Of a DNA stretch of 64,000 bases, positions 40,848 through 64,000 are shown in pieces. Position 1 is the stretch's first letter, and every line of letters starts with the position of its first letter. A model generated the notes under the pieces. It made no database searches. It was not told the origin of the DNA and saw only the letters and a list, made by a program, of their open reading frames with translations. Origin of the DNA: Chondrilla cf. caribensis (taxonomy: Eukaryota; Porifera; Demospongiae; Chondrillida; Chondrillidae); contig OZ026554.1 of assembly GCA_964020155.1 (NCBI GenBank), positions 226,001 through 290,000 on the forward strand, written 5' to 3'. A program made the position numbers and the translations under genes.

Positions 40848-43644
40848 ATGGCAGGTCTTCAAGGATACGTTATCCTCCTGTTTGCCGCGATGGCGCTGAG
40901 TGCCTATTCCTTGCCTCAACAGACCAATATTTCTGGTGAGTTTGTATTGTGTCGAATCACGCGACTTCGTTGTATTTTCACAACCGTCGCGATTGCCGCT
41001 TTTCCGTCTTATCTGCTGGACGCGATATTTCAAGTTTACAGTAGCAATACCGGAGAGAGAGACGGTGTTGGCGTACTGTTTGAACAGTTATCCAAACGTT
41101 TTGATACGCCACGTCGAATCGTAGCGCTAGACGTAGCGGGGCCGGTCCCGTCCGTTCCGATAAGTGAATTCACAGAACTCGGTATGGCTTTGTTTTCATA
41201 AGCCGTTCGCCTTCGAGTACACCACGTTATGTATTTTGCTATGGGTCTGTGGTAGATGAAGCCTGAGGGATTATGTAACCTGTCCCCGCGTGAAGACGTC
41301 TATTGGAGCAGGAAATATCTATATTAATAGTCAAACAAATTATTGAGTACAATAAATATCTTCCAGCATCTATTTCTTTAATTATAGTTGCCAACACGTT
41401 GATGCTGCTCAATTTCTTTTGTGCTCAATAATGCTCTTATTGTATGTCAATTAAATGGGTGTTTCTGTTTGGGGTCCACTGGGTGTGGAAATTGTCATCA
41501 TTAGCAAAGGCATACTGTTTTCCATCGCACCAAGTATGTGACAATGCAGTGCTTCCAACATTTGAACCTAGTGCACATTGTCAATTCAAAGCGTTAACGT
41601 ACTAAAATGTACAGCTTTCCAGGTGTCATTCTGTCTTGTGACCCAGACCACCAATGCACCTCCACAACCCTGCTGACCATATTTGGCAAGTCTGGGTAGA
41701 CCGAGGGAGTGATGGCTGTTCTACGTGTAGTAATAATCACATGCCCTCTAAGATGTAAGATTACTGCCTCAGCTATTTCACCTGGGTAGGGGAGGGTGGA
41801 GGGTTAAATGGTAGTCCTTGTGGGGTAGATCTGATCATCCCAGTTGTTTACTCCTCGTATCATTGACTTCTGAAGATGTATGTGGTCTGTCTCCCCTCCC
41901 GCATTCATTGCTGAACAACAGAAATTCCTTTCATCTAACCACTAGTAGCCGTGTGTGGTAGTGTGTGTAATGACCCTTCAAATTGGCCAAGATAAGGAGA
42001 GGTCATGAGCTGGAAACCTTGCATTTAATACTAAGGATCCGTATTCCTCAATACAGTCCATTTAGATAATGAAGTTCATGTTGAATTCTTATTACCAACC
42101 AAATTACACTATCTTTGGCAAGAGTGGGTCCTGTTCACTGTAGATTTTGATTTTGTCTGTTGCAGAATAATGATATTCATGGTTTTACTGTTTATTATCA
42201 TGAATAATTAGGCAGACATCATATCAATGAATATCATTAGATTATCTGTCTATGAATATGATTTAGACACTGTCTATGACTGTACTCATCTAATGTTCAG
42301 GTTTGGATATCATAACCAGTGTTCATATCATTGGTAACCAAGAAGCTAAACCGGTCAATAAAAATGAGACCGTTGAGTTTGGGGATGCTGTTCGTCTACG
42401 GTGTAGAGCTGCTATCAATAATGGGAGCATAGACAGGGTGACTTGGTATTGGAGTATCGATAGGAATAACACCAGCTCTCCATATCTACCGCTGTCTGCA
42501 TACCCGTTTGCCTTTAAGAAACTCATCATTGATGAGAATACTGCAGATGAATCGAACGTCTACATCAGCAGGTTTACTCACAATTTCGAAGGGTACTATC
42601 ACTGCATGGTTCGATCCAACGGCATGTACATGTCACAACTGGTTAGGGTCAGCCTCAAAAAAAAAGGTATGCAAGGTGTGGTGCTTGTGTGAGTTACACA
42701 GACGGGCGGAGTGTAGCTAGCCATTAAAAGAGAAATCCGTCATTTACTTTCTACTAAACACACCAAAAAGTACATCCATGACGTGGATGTGTTCTCCAAA
42801 TTATGCAAACCATCAAGTTTTTGATGTACGTACTTTAACGTTCCAATTATGAAGTTACCCGTGATTCCGCTCCTTGTTAAGTGTGGCTACTGGTAGCCAC
42901 TGGTGTGGGTGTGGTCTTGATACTGTTGAACAACCATGATGTCAAGCAAGCACTAGTGGATACTCTGTCTCACACACTGTCATTTCTTTGCCTGTGAGAC
43001 TGTGTGCACATCTCTGCTAATATATAAAGCAGGTTGTGCAGTGAGTGAAAGTGATGGATGTATTTCTTAGCAACTTTATATTATCATTTTACTTCTTATT
43101 TTCCTTTGATTTTCTTAGAGTTAGATCCAGTCGGAGATGGTGAAGACAATTGCAGCATTCTACAGGTTGAGGATATAAAAGTGATCAAACTTATGACGGG
43201 AATAAAGTACGATAACAACACAGAAGGTGTGGAATACAACAACATCACCCTGGGGTGGAGGTATAACCCATCTAACTCAACAAAATGGTGTCAGTTGGGA
43301 AATTTTGCTATCAGATATTCGGTATGGGACAATAGCTTTGATGTCCCCGCAAGGGACTCCAGTAAAATAGCAGGTTATGACGAGTACAACTGGAGTCAGT
43401 GGCAGTCGGTGCAGCGAGGGTCAACTGAGTTCTTCTTCCCTTTCATCTCCACTACCTTGTATTATTTGTTCCAAGTAGCCATTCCTCCTTCGGATGTGAA
43501 CCCACACAGCCAGTGGTATGATTCGAGTAGAACAATGCTGTATGACTCGAATGTCATATTCTACGGTCGTCAAAGTGAGCACTAATACAACTGCACTGAG
43601 TGTGTGTGCATGGGTGGGTGTGTTTTTATGCATGTGTTTTTGTT

Positions 43645-43690
<46 letters not shown>

Positions 43691-44093
43691 CGTGTGTGTG
43701 TGAATGGGTGTGTGTGTTTGCGTGTGGATGTGTGATACGTATGTACATGTTTACAATGCCTCCGGTTGGACTATGTATCTCTTGCATACAGAGGGGGCGA
43801 AAATCACTCAGATCCTACCAAGTGAAACAGTCAATGTGCCTGTCGGAACACCAGTCACCCTCATCTGCGAACATGAAGGATATCCACAGCCAAACGTCTA
43901 CTGGACCCGACAAGTGGGGAGGTTCCACGATGATACTAAAAACTTTTCTACATCTGATGTATACAGGATTGATTATGCCCAAATATCGGATTCTGGTCAA
44001 TATCAATGTCTAGTGTACAACTATATCATTACTGACATTGGAAAGACTACACAGAATGATTTCAAATCAGCGACACTCACTGTGTATCTGGAA

Positions 44094-44128
<35 letters not shown>

Positions 44129-44141
44129 GTGTGCATGTGTG

Positions 44142-44193
<52 letters not shown>

Positions 44194-45707
44194 TGTACAT
44201 CCCACAATTGTGAATGTGACAGCATCTTCTCATTTGTAATATTTGACTGGCTCACAGCTGACACATAAAACACTAGATGTGTCCCATTAAGGGTGTCTGT
44301 TTGTCGTCTACTACAGTGAGAAGTGTGTCAGTTTCCATTCTGAAACCTGTTCTGCATTTCAAAATGGAAGCGTGTTGTCAAACGGGGAATATGTTCTTCG
44401 AAGGAATGACACTATAGCATCAAAACTCAACGAATCATTGATGAACTATGCTCACGGAGAACGCAATGAGACCTGTTTTCGATACATCAGGGAGATGTTC
44501 TGTCGCTGGGCGATGCCGTCGTGTACACACAACTCAACTTCTCGTCTTTGTCAGGCAAGTTGTCTACAGGTCGTGAACAGATGCGCAGACCTTTGGACCA
44601 GAGCTTTAGAGTTGCTGGAGTCCTTTTCAATTGAATGGCCAAAGTGCAGTGATCTCACCAATGACGACACATGTGTTACCATAGTGATGGGTAAGTTATA
44701 TCGAGCGGTTATCATAAGTACACACCAGGTACATCGCAGCTCACTGTCATGACTCTGTGTGATGTGTTTAGTAGACACGGTAAACAGCTACAGATCTCCT
44801 ACACATAGCACCGCCTACTACCCTATTGATAAGGTTACACCAGTAGCATTCTGCCCCTCAAACTTGATATTGTTGTGTTTCATCACCTTGTCACATATCA
44901 GTCCATGCATGTATGTATGTATGTATCTGAGGTAGCCTGTCCTCACTGGATCAGGTGTACGTGATGTGTGTACGTATGTACGTTTGTGTGTGAGAGTGTG
45001 TCCTTTCAGGTTTCATGCCTTGTTTGTGCATTGTGTTAACACTCATGGTCCTCACATATGTGCATGTTTGGTAGGTGCTTGATCACCAACATCACCATGT
45101 CTTGATTCACCAATTTTACAAGATAATGAATTATAATCCAATAATTTTACTAGCTGTTGACAAAATTGACTGACAAATGACTGTTTGTACTAGTGAGGGC
45201 ACTCTACTGTGACAGCTACTTTGGCACTTCTGCTTCATTTCTGTCTTCTTTTGATTGTTCCCTGGATGTGATGCCAGGGGCAAGTAGTGAAAAGTCACCA
45301 GTGATCAGGGTTTGAACACAATCCATCCCATATTCTTATCACTGTTGGGTGTTCTATCAGCCACTAAGCCATTTGCACTCCCAACATAGTGTTGAAGGGT
45401 CAGTGCCTGCTCTCTCATGTACGGTAGCCATTTGATCCCCTGTTACTCACCCACACCCGTAGTGGGGGCTGTCATTCCAAATTCATGAACTCACTTGTTA
45501 TGTAGTGAACCATCGTTGTGTTGATGACTGGATTGTGAGAGAAATGACAAAATTCATGATGATTTTCATTGCTCAGCTAAGGGGGTATTTCAAAACAATT
45601 TGTACTTAATTTTGTAGACCCTATCATAGTACCAACCACCACCACAGTGGAACCAACGAGACCCACCATGAAAGATGATGGTATGTGGTGATTCAGATGA
45701 TCTCAGT

Positions 45708-45803
<96 letters not shown>

Positions 45804-47209
45804 TGTGCGTGTGTGTGTGTGCGTGTGTGTGCGCGTGTGTGTGCGTGCATGCGTATGTGTGTGTGTGTGTGTGTGTGTATGTGTGTGTATGTGCATGTAC
45901 GCTTGAGCTAATAGCAATCTTTTTCCCTTTTCAACTAGTAGAACAGCAGATTATTGGAGTAATAATCGGAGCCGGTATCCTCCTCCTACTGATTGCCATG
46001 TTCGCTATTTCTGTTGCCATCTACTGTCGATGCAGTATCCCTAAACTCTCTGGTGAACTCAAAACAATTGACGGTTGCTCTGACATTGGAGTAAACCTAG
46101 TATGTAACCCCAATTACCAGAAGGTACGAGAGCTGATTGGTATAACCGACAAGGACCTCGAGGAGTGGAATCACGTCATTCACGCGAACATCACTATCAT
46201 TGGGGAAATTGGCCAGGGAAACTTTGGCAAGGTGTTCAAGGCAGAGGTCAAGGGTATTTCCCTTGACAACGAACCGGTTATCGTCGCTGCGAAGAAACTG
46301 TTTGACTGTGAGGCAGAAAACTCACTGAAACTATTTCTCCACGAAGCAAAGATCATGTCTCATTTGAACCATCCAAACATTGTCCGCTTGTACGGTGTGT
46401 GTCTCTCCTATGCTCCGTACTATCTTCTATTTGAGTACATGACAGAGGGTGACCTGAATGCCTATCTGAGGCAGAGGGCAAGCAGTGAACTCAGGAGGCT
46501 GATGAACGAAAAGACAGCATCCTCTCGTACTGAATCTGCCCTCTCAAACGATCCAGCTGAGCTCACTAATGAACAGCTTCTGTTTGTGTGCATCCAGGTA
46601 GCAAGAGGAATGAGTCACCTTGCCAACTGCAATCTTCTACATCGCGACCTCGCCACCCGCAACTGTCTTGTTGGAGACAACCTAATGGTGAAGATCGGAG
46701 ATTTCGGAATGAGCCAGAACCTCTATCACCATGACTACTACCGGGTGCATGGGGAGGTCCCTCTCCCAGTAAGGTGGATGCCCCCGGAATCCATCATTTA
46801 TGGAAAGTTCACTTCGGAGACAGATGTGTGGGCATTTGGTGTCGTGATGTGGGAGGTCTTCTCGTTCGCAATGCAACCCTACTTTGGTCACACCAATGAA
46901 GAGGTCTGCGATCTTGTGAGAAGTGGAGTAACACTCAAGTGTCCAGAGAACTGCCCTCCAAAGGTTTTCAATCTGATGCAGATGTGCTGGTCAGCTGCTC
47001 CAGATAACCGCCCCACCATGCAAGATCTCTGTGGACAGCTGGAAGTTCTCTTAAAGAACCAGATGGACAGCCCTATTCCTTATCGTGACTCTCAGTCGTT
47101 ATCTAGCAATGACTCTGAAGTATCCAATGTGTTTGAGACCCCCACCCCATCTCCAGGTCCAGGTTGTGCCATCCATAGTCCTTCAGATGACTCGGACATG
47201 GAGCCATAG
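40848..47209 (+). CDS. Ig-FN3-Ig-Frizzled receptor tyrosine kinase (ROR/MuSK-like)
   Basis: Seven coding exons, phases closing, 973 residues: 40848-40935, 42301-42666, 43119-43574, 43792-44095, 44317-44690, 45618-45680, 45939-47209. Order: signal peptide; Ig domain (VRLRCRA, VTWYWSI, GYYHCMV); FN3-like module; second Ig (VTLICEHEGYPQPNVYW, SGQYQCLV); a Cys-rich Frizzled domain (CFRYIREMFCRWAMPSC, LCQASCLQVVNRCADL, WPKCSDL); a Thr/Pro stalk; a transmembrane helix (IIGAGILLLLIAMFAI); the kinase. Kinase motifs are complete: GQGNFGKV, VAAKKL, HRDLATRN, DFGMSQ, the activation loop YHHDYYR, RWMPPESI and DVWAFGVVMWE. Ig plus Frizzled plus this kinase type is the ROR/MuSK architecture, so a Wnt-type ligand is possible by family analogy. 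The whole kinase lies in one exon. AATAAA follows at 47265-47270. Confidence 0.93.
43655..43735. repeat. (TG)n tract in kinase intron
   Basis: TG tract with TT and TTC interruptions in the intron 43575-43791. Confidence 0.92.
44096..44192. repeat. (TG)n tract starting at a splice donor
   Basis: Begins exactly at the donor of the exon 43792-44095 (AAAG|GTGTGTGTG), with two TTGTG interruptions. Confidence 0.95.
45708..45900. repeat. (TG)n array before the kinase exon
   Basis: TG tract with GCATG/GCGTG interruptions in the intron 45681-45938, ending about 40 bp before the acceptor of the large kinase exon. Confidence 0.94.
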
Positions 47210-47264
47210 TTATGTATTGTTTTCTGTACTTCGGTTGTGCAGTGTGTGTAATCCCATTGTTTAC

Positions 47265-47270
47265 AATAAA
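47265..47270 (+). terminator. Poly(A) signal of the Frizzled-domain kinase
   Basis: AATAAA about 55 bp after the stop codon, in the 926-bp gap between the two convergent kinase genes. Confidence 0.6.
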
Positions 47271-48070
47271 CAACAACAACTGTTTTCACTTTATCATCAC
47301 AAATCAATTAATGTACATGCAGTACATACATATGTTGCTCTCTTAACCAGGTTCCCACTTTATTCAAGTTCCCATTTACATTTTGGTATTCACTTTGTTT
47401 CCCACTTACGTACATTCAGTACTTGATTTCCTTGTAAGGATATGTATACGAATTCATCTTTGCGTATTATGCCACTGTATCAGTTTTCATAAGTGTACGT
47501 TACATGTATTGTACATGAAACATGATCTTTGATATTAACAGTTGACCAGTACTTGGAGTTGAATTATTACTTGTTATATGTTGCCATTTGAGTGGATGGA
47601 TTAGTGGAAAATATTCAGATACAGATGGACCTCCATAGTCTAACATTGTCTTAATTCAGACTGCAGAATAATGTAATAATGTATATAGTCCGATGGACAT
47701 GCTAGTATTCACGACGCATGCTTCAATATTAGCTAGTACACTATGTACATAACTAGTGCTATAAAAACTGAATACTTTGGTGATTCAACATGCTACTTGC
47801 TACTCAAGAATGTGCTGGATTACCAAACTTCAACTGTATATAATACAAACAGGAAGAAATATATTAATTAAATTTTATAATAATTACTGTACAAATGAAA
47901 GAATAATATGTGCATATTCATAATATAATATAGAACTGAGTAGCGTATTGTAGAGAATGTCTGTGGTTTGTAATTGCAGTGAACATAGGGAATTGTTTAT
48001 TGTGCGATGTACTGAGATAAGACAAACATCAAATAAACTGTGTACACAACATCCATTACAACAATAATAT

Positions 48071-48076
48071 TTTATT
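48071..48076 (-). terminator. Poly(A) signal of the FN3 receptor kinase
   Basis: AATAAA on the minus strand, 60 bp after the stop at 48136-48138. Confidence 0.6.
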
Positions 48077-48135
48077 AATGAAAAATGGATAAATGAAAAG
48101 AATAGAAAAAGTGATTATTTAGCAGAATTGAACTG

Positions 48136-54944
<6,809 letters not shown>

Positions 54945-55090
54945 GGAGACTCGTTAATGTCTAACTTTCTGCAAATACGGTGCATGTTAATATTCATGGT
55001 GTGCATAACCGTTTGCGTTTTATTATGCGCTATCATGCGTTTTCACTCATCTAGCAAGACTATTCTCTTTAGTATCCGCGGTACGACCAG
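54945..55090. promoter_or_regulatory. Shared head-to-head promoter region
   Basis: Only 146 bp separate the start codons of the FN3 receptor kinase (-) and ataxin-3 (+). Both promoters must lie here or overlap the first exons. Repeated ATGCG-type words (TATGCGCTATCATGCGTTTT) are visible; no TATA box is clear. Confidence 0.6.
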
Positions 55091-55496
55091 ATGGACAAAA
55101 TCTTCCACGAACAGGTAGGTACGATATGATACAGGGTCTACCGTATGAAGAAAGAGTAGGGTGCGAATGATAGGGTCTCATTTTGGAAATGTGTCAGTGA
55201 CATAAATTGTCTCTAGTCCAAGTCGATATATTAATTTTAGTGTGTGTAGATTGGTGTGTGTCTACAGTACCTATTCATTACTAGATCCATTATCGACGAC
55301 GAGTCGACTACTTTATACTGTTCACTAGCATACGAGCACCGAGCTACTATTATGTCCTTAATCCGATACTAGCTACATGTTTCAAGTAGGTACATGTTCA
55401 ATGATGTTAGCTTGTGATCAATCACGTGTTCCGATCCCCGTGCAGCAAGACGGGTCCCTGTGTGCTCAGCACTGCCTCAATTCCCTATTGCAAGGT

Positions 55497-55582
<86 letters not shown>

Positions 55583-55603
55583 TGTGCGTGTGTGTTTGTG
55601 TGT

Positions 55604-55676
<73 letters not shown>

Positions 55677-55697
55677 TGTGCGTGTGTGTTTGTGTGT

Positions 55698-55765
<68 letters not shown>

Positions 55766-56885
55766 TTCGATCCGATCAGTTTCTGAACTCTCCCCTTAGG
55801 TCCCTACTTCGATGCTGTTGGTCTCTCTGTTTTAGCTAGACGGCTTGATGAAGTGGAGCGTACTACAATGGCCGAAGGAGACCCAAATTCAAAGGAGTAC
55901 TTGAAGTTCCTCGAGGTTGGTTGATTGTGTTTTTCACTGTGTACCCCTTTAACAGGTTTTTTCAATTTCGAAACCAGCAACCGTCAGGCAATGTCGATGA
56001 CAGCGGATTCTTCTCTGTACAGGTGTGTTGGGTGTTGCTCTCATATGTGTACATGCATGCATGCACGCACTCACACACACAAACTCGCTTGTATGCACAC
56101 TCACATTTACATCACATTTACATCATCAGTATCACATTTACATCATCATATTTCCATCCCATTAATCTCTCCACTCCTAATCCATTTAAACCAGGTTTTG
56201 TCTGAAGCACTTAAAGCATTCAATTTGGAGCTAATTGCCTTCAATTCTGAAGAATGCAAGTCCTCAAGAGCCAACCCACTGTGAGTTGAGACATGTACAG
56301 TTGGGCCTCATTGCTCAGTGTCACTGTGGTCCGAGCCTGTTGAACCTGACATCGAATGTGAATTGGCCATTTTGAATGTGAATCAACACTTGTTTCAAGG
56401 CCATTGGAAATTTGGTAGTAGTGGATATTACATTGATTGTTGAAATAGTATGTCATTTGATCATTTGCTAAACATCTTATGGACATCACCGAGGGTGTGC
56501 ATGTGTGCATGTTTGTAGACTGTGCTTGCGTGTTCTGATAGATAGTGTGGCCTCCCTTCAGCTCAGAACAAGCCTACATCTGTAACCATCACCAACACTG
56601 GCTGACTTTGAGGAGGATTGGACTGCAGGTGAGCTATTGGTCTAGAAACGCTAGTTATCTGATGTTGCCTTAGTAACATTCTCATATTGTTGCCATAGCG
56701 ATGTTCCCTGAATGTTGCTTTCAGACCACAAGCATTATTTACAGTAACTAAACAACTGGTGTGCTCCCTTCACATGCTGTCATCCCCTGTGTTTTGTAGT
56801 GGTTCAATTTGGACTCAATTTTACTGGGTCCAGAGTTGGTATCGGATATGTTTTTAAGTCTATTGTTGGAGCAATTGAGGCAGGA

Positions 56886-56944
<59 letters not shown>

Positions 56945-57855
56945 CGTGCTTGCACAACACTTCACTTCTTCATTGTCCATATATACAGGATACTCGATAT
57001 TTGCAGTACGAGGTTCTCTTCCATTGTGTGAAGCACACGAAATTCTTTCTGCATGTCCTGTTGATCCGAAGGATGCTGCCAAGTTGAAGGTTCGGATGGA
57101 GAGCCTCAGACCCAGCCGGTATGACAAGTCCCCGTCATTTGACGATGTCAGCAGTACGGCCGTTGAGATTGACAACGATGACCTTGATGATGACACTGAA
57201 GAGGATTACCAACTAGCCCTGGCCATTTCCGCCAGTTTGCAAGGTAGTTTGTGTGATCCATGTGTATGGGAGAGTATACCTGTACCATATACCAGCCAGG
57301 TGATGTGTGTATGGGAGAGTATACGTAAACCATATACCAGCCAGGTGATGTGTGTATGGAAGAGTATACCTGTACCATATACCAGCCAGGTGATTCCAGA
57401 CTGGAAAAGAGAGATAGAACTTGGATATCACATTGCTATTTGTCGATGCTTTTAGTACACGTCCGATTACTTTTGATGGTCAAAAATGGTTTAATCAATG
57501 ATGCATGATTTTGCTTACCTTCCTAGATCCACAGCATCAAAAGGAGCTAGATCAGGAACAGCTAGAGGAGCTTGGTTTACAACAACAAGAGGAGCTCGGT
57601 TTACAACAACAAGAGGAGAAACTTCAATCACAACAAAAGCAAGAGGAAATCAGTTCACAACAACAACAACAACGAGAGGAGCTCGGTTCACAACAACAAC
57701 AACAAGAGGAGCTTGGTTCACAACAACAACAACAAGAGGAGCTCGGTTCACAACAACAACAAGAGGAGCTCGGTTTACAACAACAAAAGGACCTTGTTTC
57801 GCCACAACAAGGAGGAACGCTCCAAAGAGATGAGAATGATTTTGATAATTTATAA
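55091..57855 (+). CDS. ATXN3: Ataxin-3 (Josephin deubiquitinase) with glutamine-rich tail
   Basis: Nine exons, phases closing, 352 residues (human about 360): 55091-55114, 55446-55494, 55800-55915, 55978-56022, 56195-56280, 56562-56628, 56800-56887, 56989-57243, 57527-57855. The Josephin domain occupies roughly residues 1-180: MDKIFHEQQDGSLCAQHCLN with catalytic Cys14, PSGNVDDSGFFSVQ, the catalytic His in CNHHQHWLTL, and the Asn in WFNLDS. A ubiquitin-interacting motif follows (EEDYQLALAISASLQ). The last exon is a Gln-rich repeat, five or more copies of EELGSQQQQQ-like blocks, ending DENDFDNL. Ataxin-3 trims ubiquitin chains in protein quality control. Only one UIM is visible, against two or three in vertebrates. 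The Gln run is encoded almost entirely by CAA and is interrupted, unlike the human CAG tract. Confidence 0.97.
55500..55764. repeat. (TG)n array in ataxin-3 intron 2
   Basis: TG tract starting just after the donor at 55495, with a duplicated interruption block (GCTTGTGCGTGTGTGTTTGT) at about 55580 and 55673. Confidence 0.95.
56888..56940. repeat. (TG)n tract starting at a splice donor
   Basis: Begins exactly at the donor of ataxin-3 exon 56800-56887 (GGAAG|GTGTGTG). Confidence 0.95.
57250..57395. repeat. About 56-bp repeat, three copies, ataxin-3 intron 8
   Basis: Three copies of a unit containing GTGTATGGGAGAGTATACCT and CCATATACCAGCCAGGTGAT in the intron 57244-57526. It reads through in frame from the preceding exon, so a retained-intron form is conceivable. 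Confidence 0.9.
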
Positions 57856-58060
57856 TGATATTCATAGCTGTATAGACCCGTCTAGTCACGTGCACGGAAA
57901 TTGGGTGTGGTGGTCGTGTACAAGTGGGCGTAAGCGTCTGGAAAGGAGGCGGTGTGCGTTTTCTAAGCTGAGTTGACTACGCTTGAAGAACAGCTCATAA
58001 AGTAGGCAAAAACGGTTTGCTGTTACTAGAAAGGAGGAGGATTCACAAGATTGCTGACAG

Positions 58061-64000
<5,940 letters not shown>

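Noticed and set aside
41600..42250. Possible extra exons in the 1.4-kb first intron of the Frizzled-domain kinase
   Set aside because: No open segment with matching phase 1 boundaries and recognisable protein; the exon 40848-40935 joins directly and in phase to 42301.

Overview
This is a eukaryotic, animal (metazoan) genome window. Its genes are split by many short GT-AG introns and include core-binding factor beta, receptor tyrosine kinases with extracellular Ig, FN3 and Frizzled-type domains, and a cadherin. The compact layout (about 14 genes in 64 kb, often 150-250 bp between coding regions) and receptor ectodomains that do not match any bilaterian receptor exactly suggest an early-branching animal. 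A sponge is my best guess; the sequence alone does not prove it. Introns and gaps are full of minisatellites and very long (CA)n/(TG)n tracts, so many long apparent reading frames are repeat artefacts. I rebuilt the gene models by hand from splice sites, reading phase and family motifs. Most close exactly in phase and give proteins of the expected family length.

Layout. 20-2894 (+): the 3' end of a rotatin-like centriole gene. 3061-7769 (+): VPS9D1, with MIT-like, coiled-coil and VPS9 Rab-GEF regions. 7928-8975 (-): CBFB. 9123-11414 (-): CDT1 replication licensing factor. 11639-15776 (-): KATNB1, katanin p80. 15890-17700: a 358-bp satellite whose units carry a hairpin. 18101-20547 (-): a tartrate-resistant (purple) acid phosphatase. 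21414-24000 (+): PDCD5. 24640-26802 (-): RAB5IF/OPTI. 26803-30554: a gene-free block with inverted minisatellite arrays and a MITE-like element.

30555-32462 (+): a secreted Ig-FN3-Ig protein that resembles a receptor ectodomain without membrane anchor or kinase. 32463-40847: repeats plus one orphan membrane-protein exon (-). 40848-47209 (+): an Ig-FN3-Ig-Frizzled receptor tyrosine kinase like ROR/MuSK. 48136-54944 (-): a second receptor tyrosine kinase with FN3 domains, convergent with the first. 55091-57855 (+): ataxin-3, head-to-head with that kinase and carrying glutamine-rich repeats. 58061 to the window end (+): a large cadherin, cut off by the edge.

Functional themes. CDT1, KATNB1 and rotatin act in the cell cycle, microtubules and centrioles. 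VPS9D1 and RAB5IF act in membrane traffic and ER insertion. The right-hand third is a cell-surface cluster: two receptor kinases, a soluble relative and a cadherin. The human orthologues of VPS9D1, CBFB, CDT1 and KATNB1 all lie on chromosome arm 16q, so the left part may preserve ancestral animal linkage. The most notable observations are the Frizzled-domain receptor kinase with its nearby soluble paralogue, two RUNX-type sites in the short CBFB upstream gap, the glutamine-rich ataxin-3 tail, a cadherin-intron minisatellite that repeats a splice donor about forty times, and the hairpin satellite.
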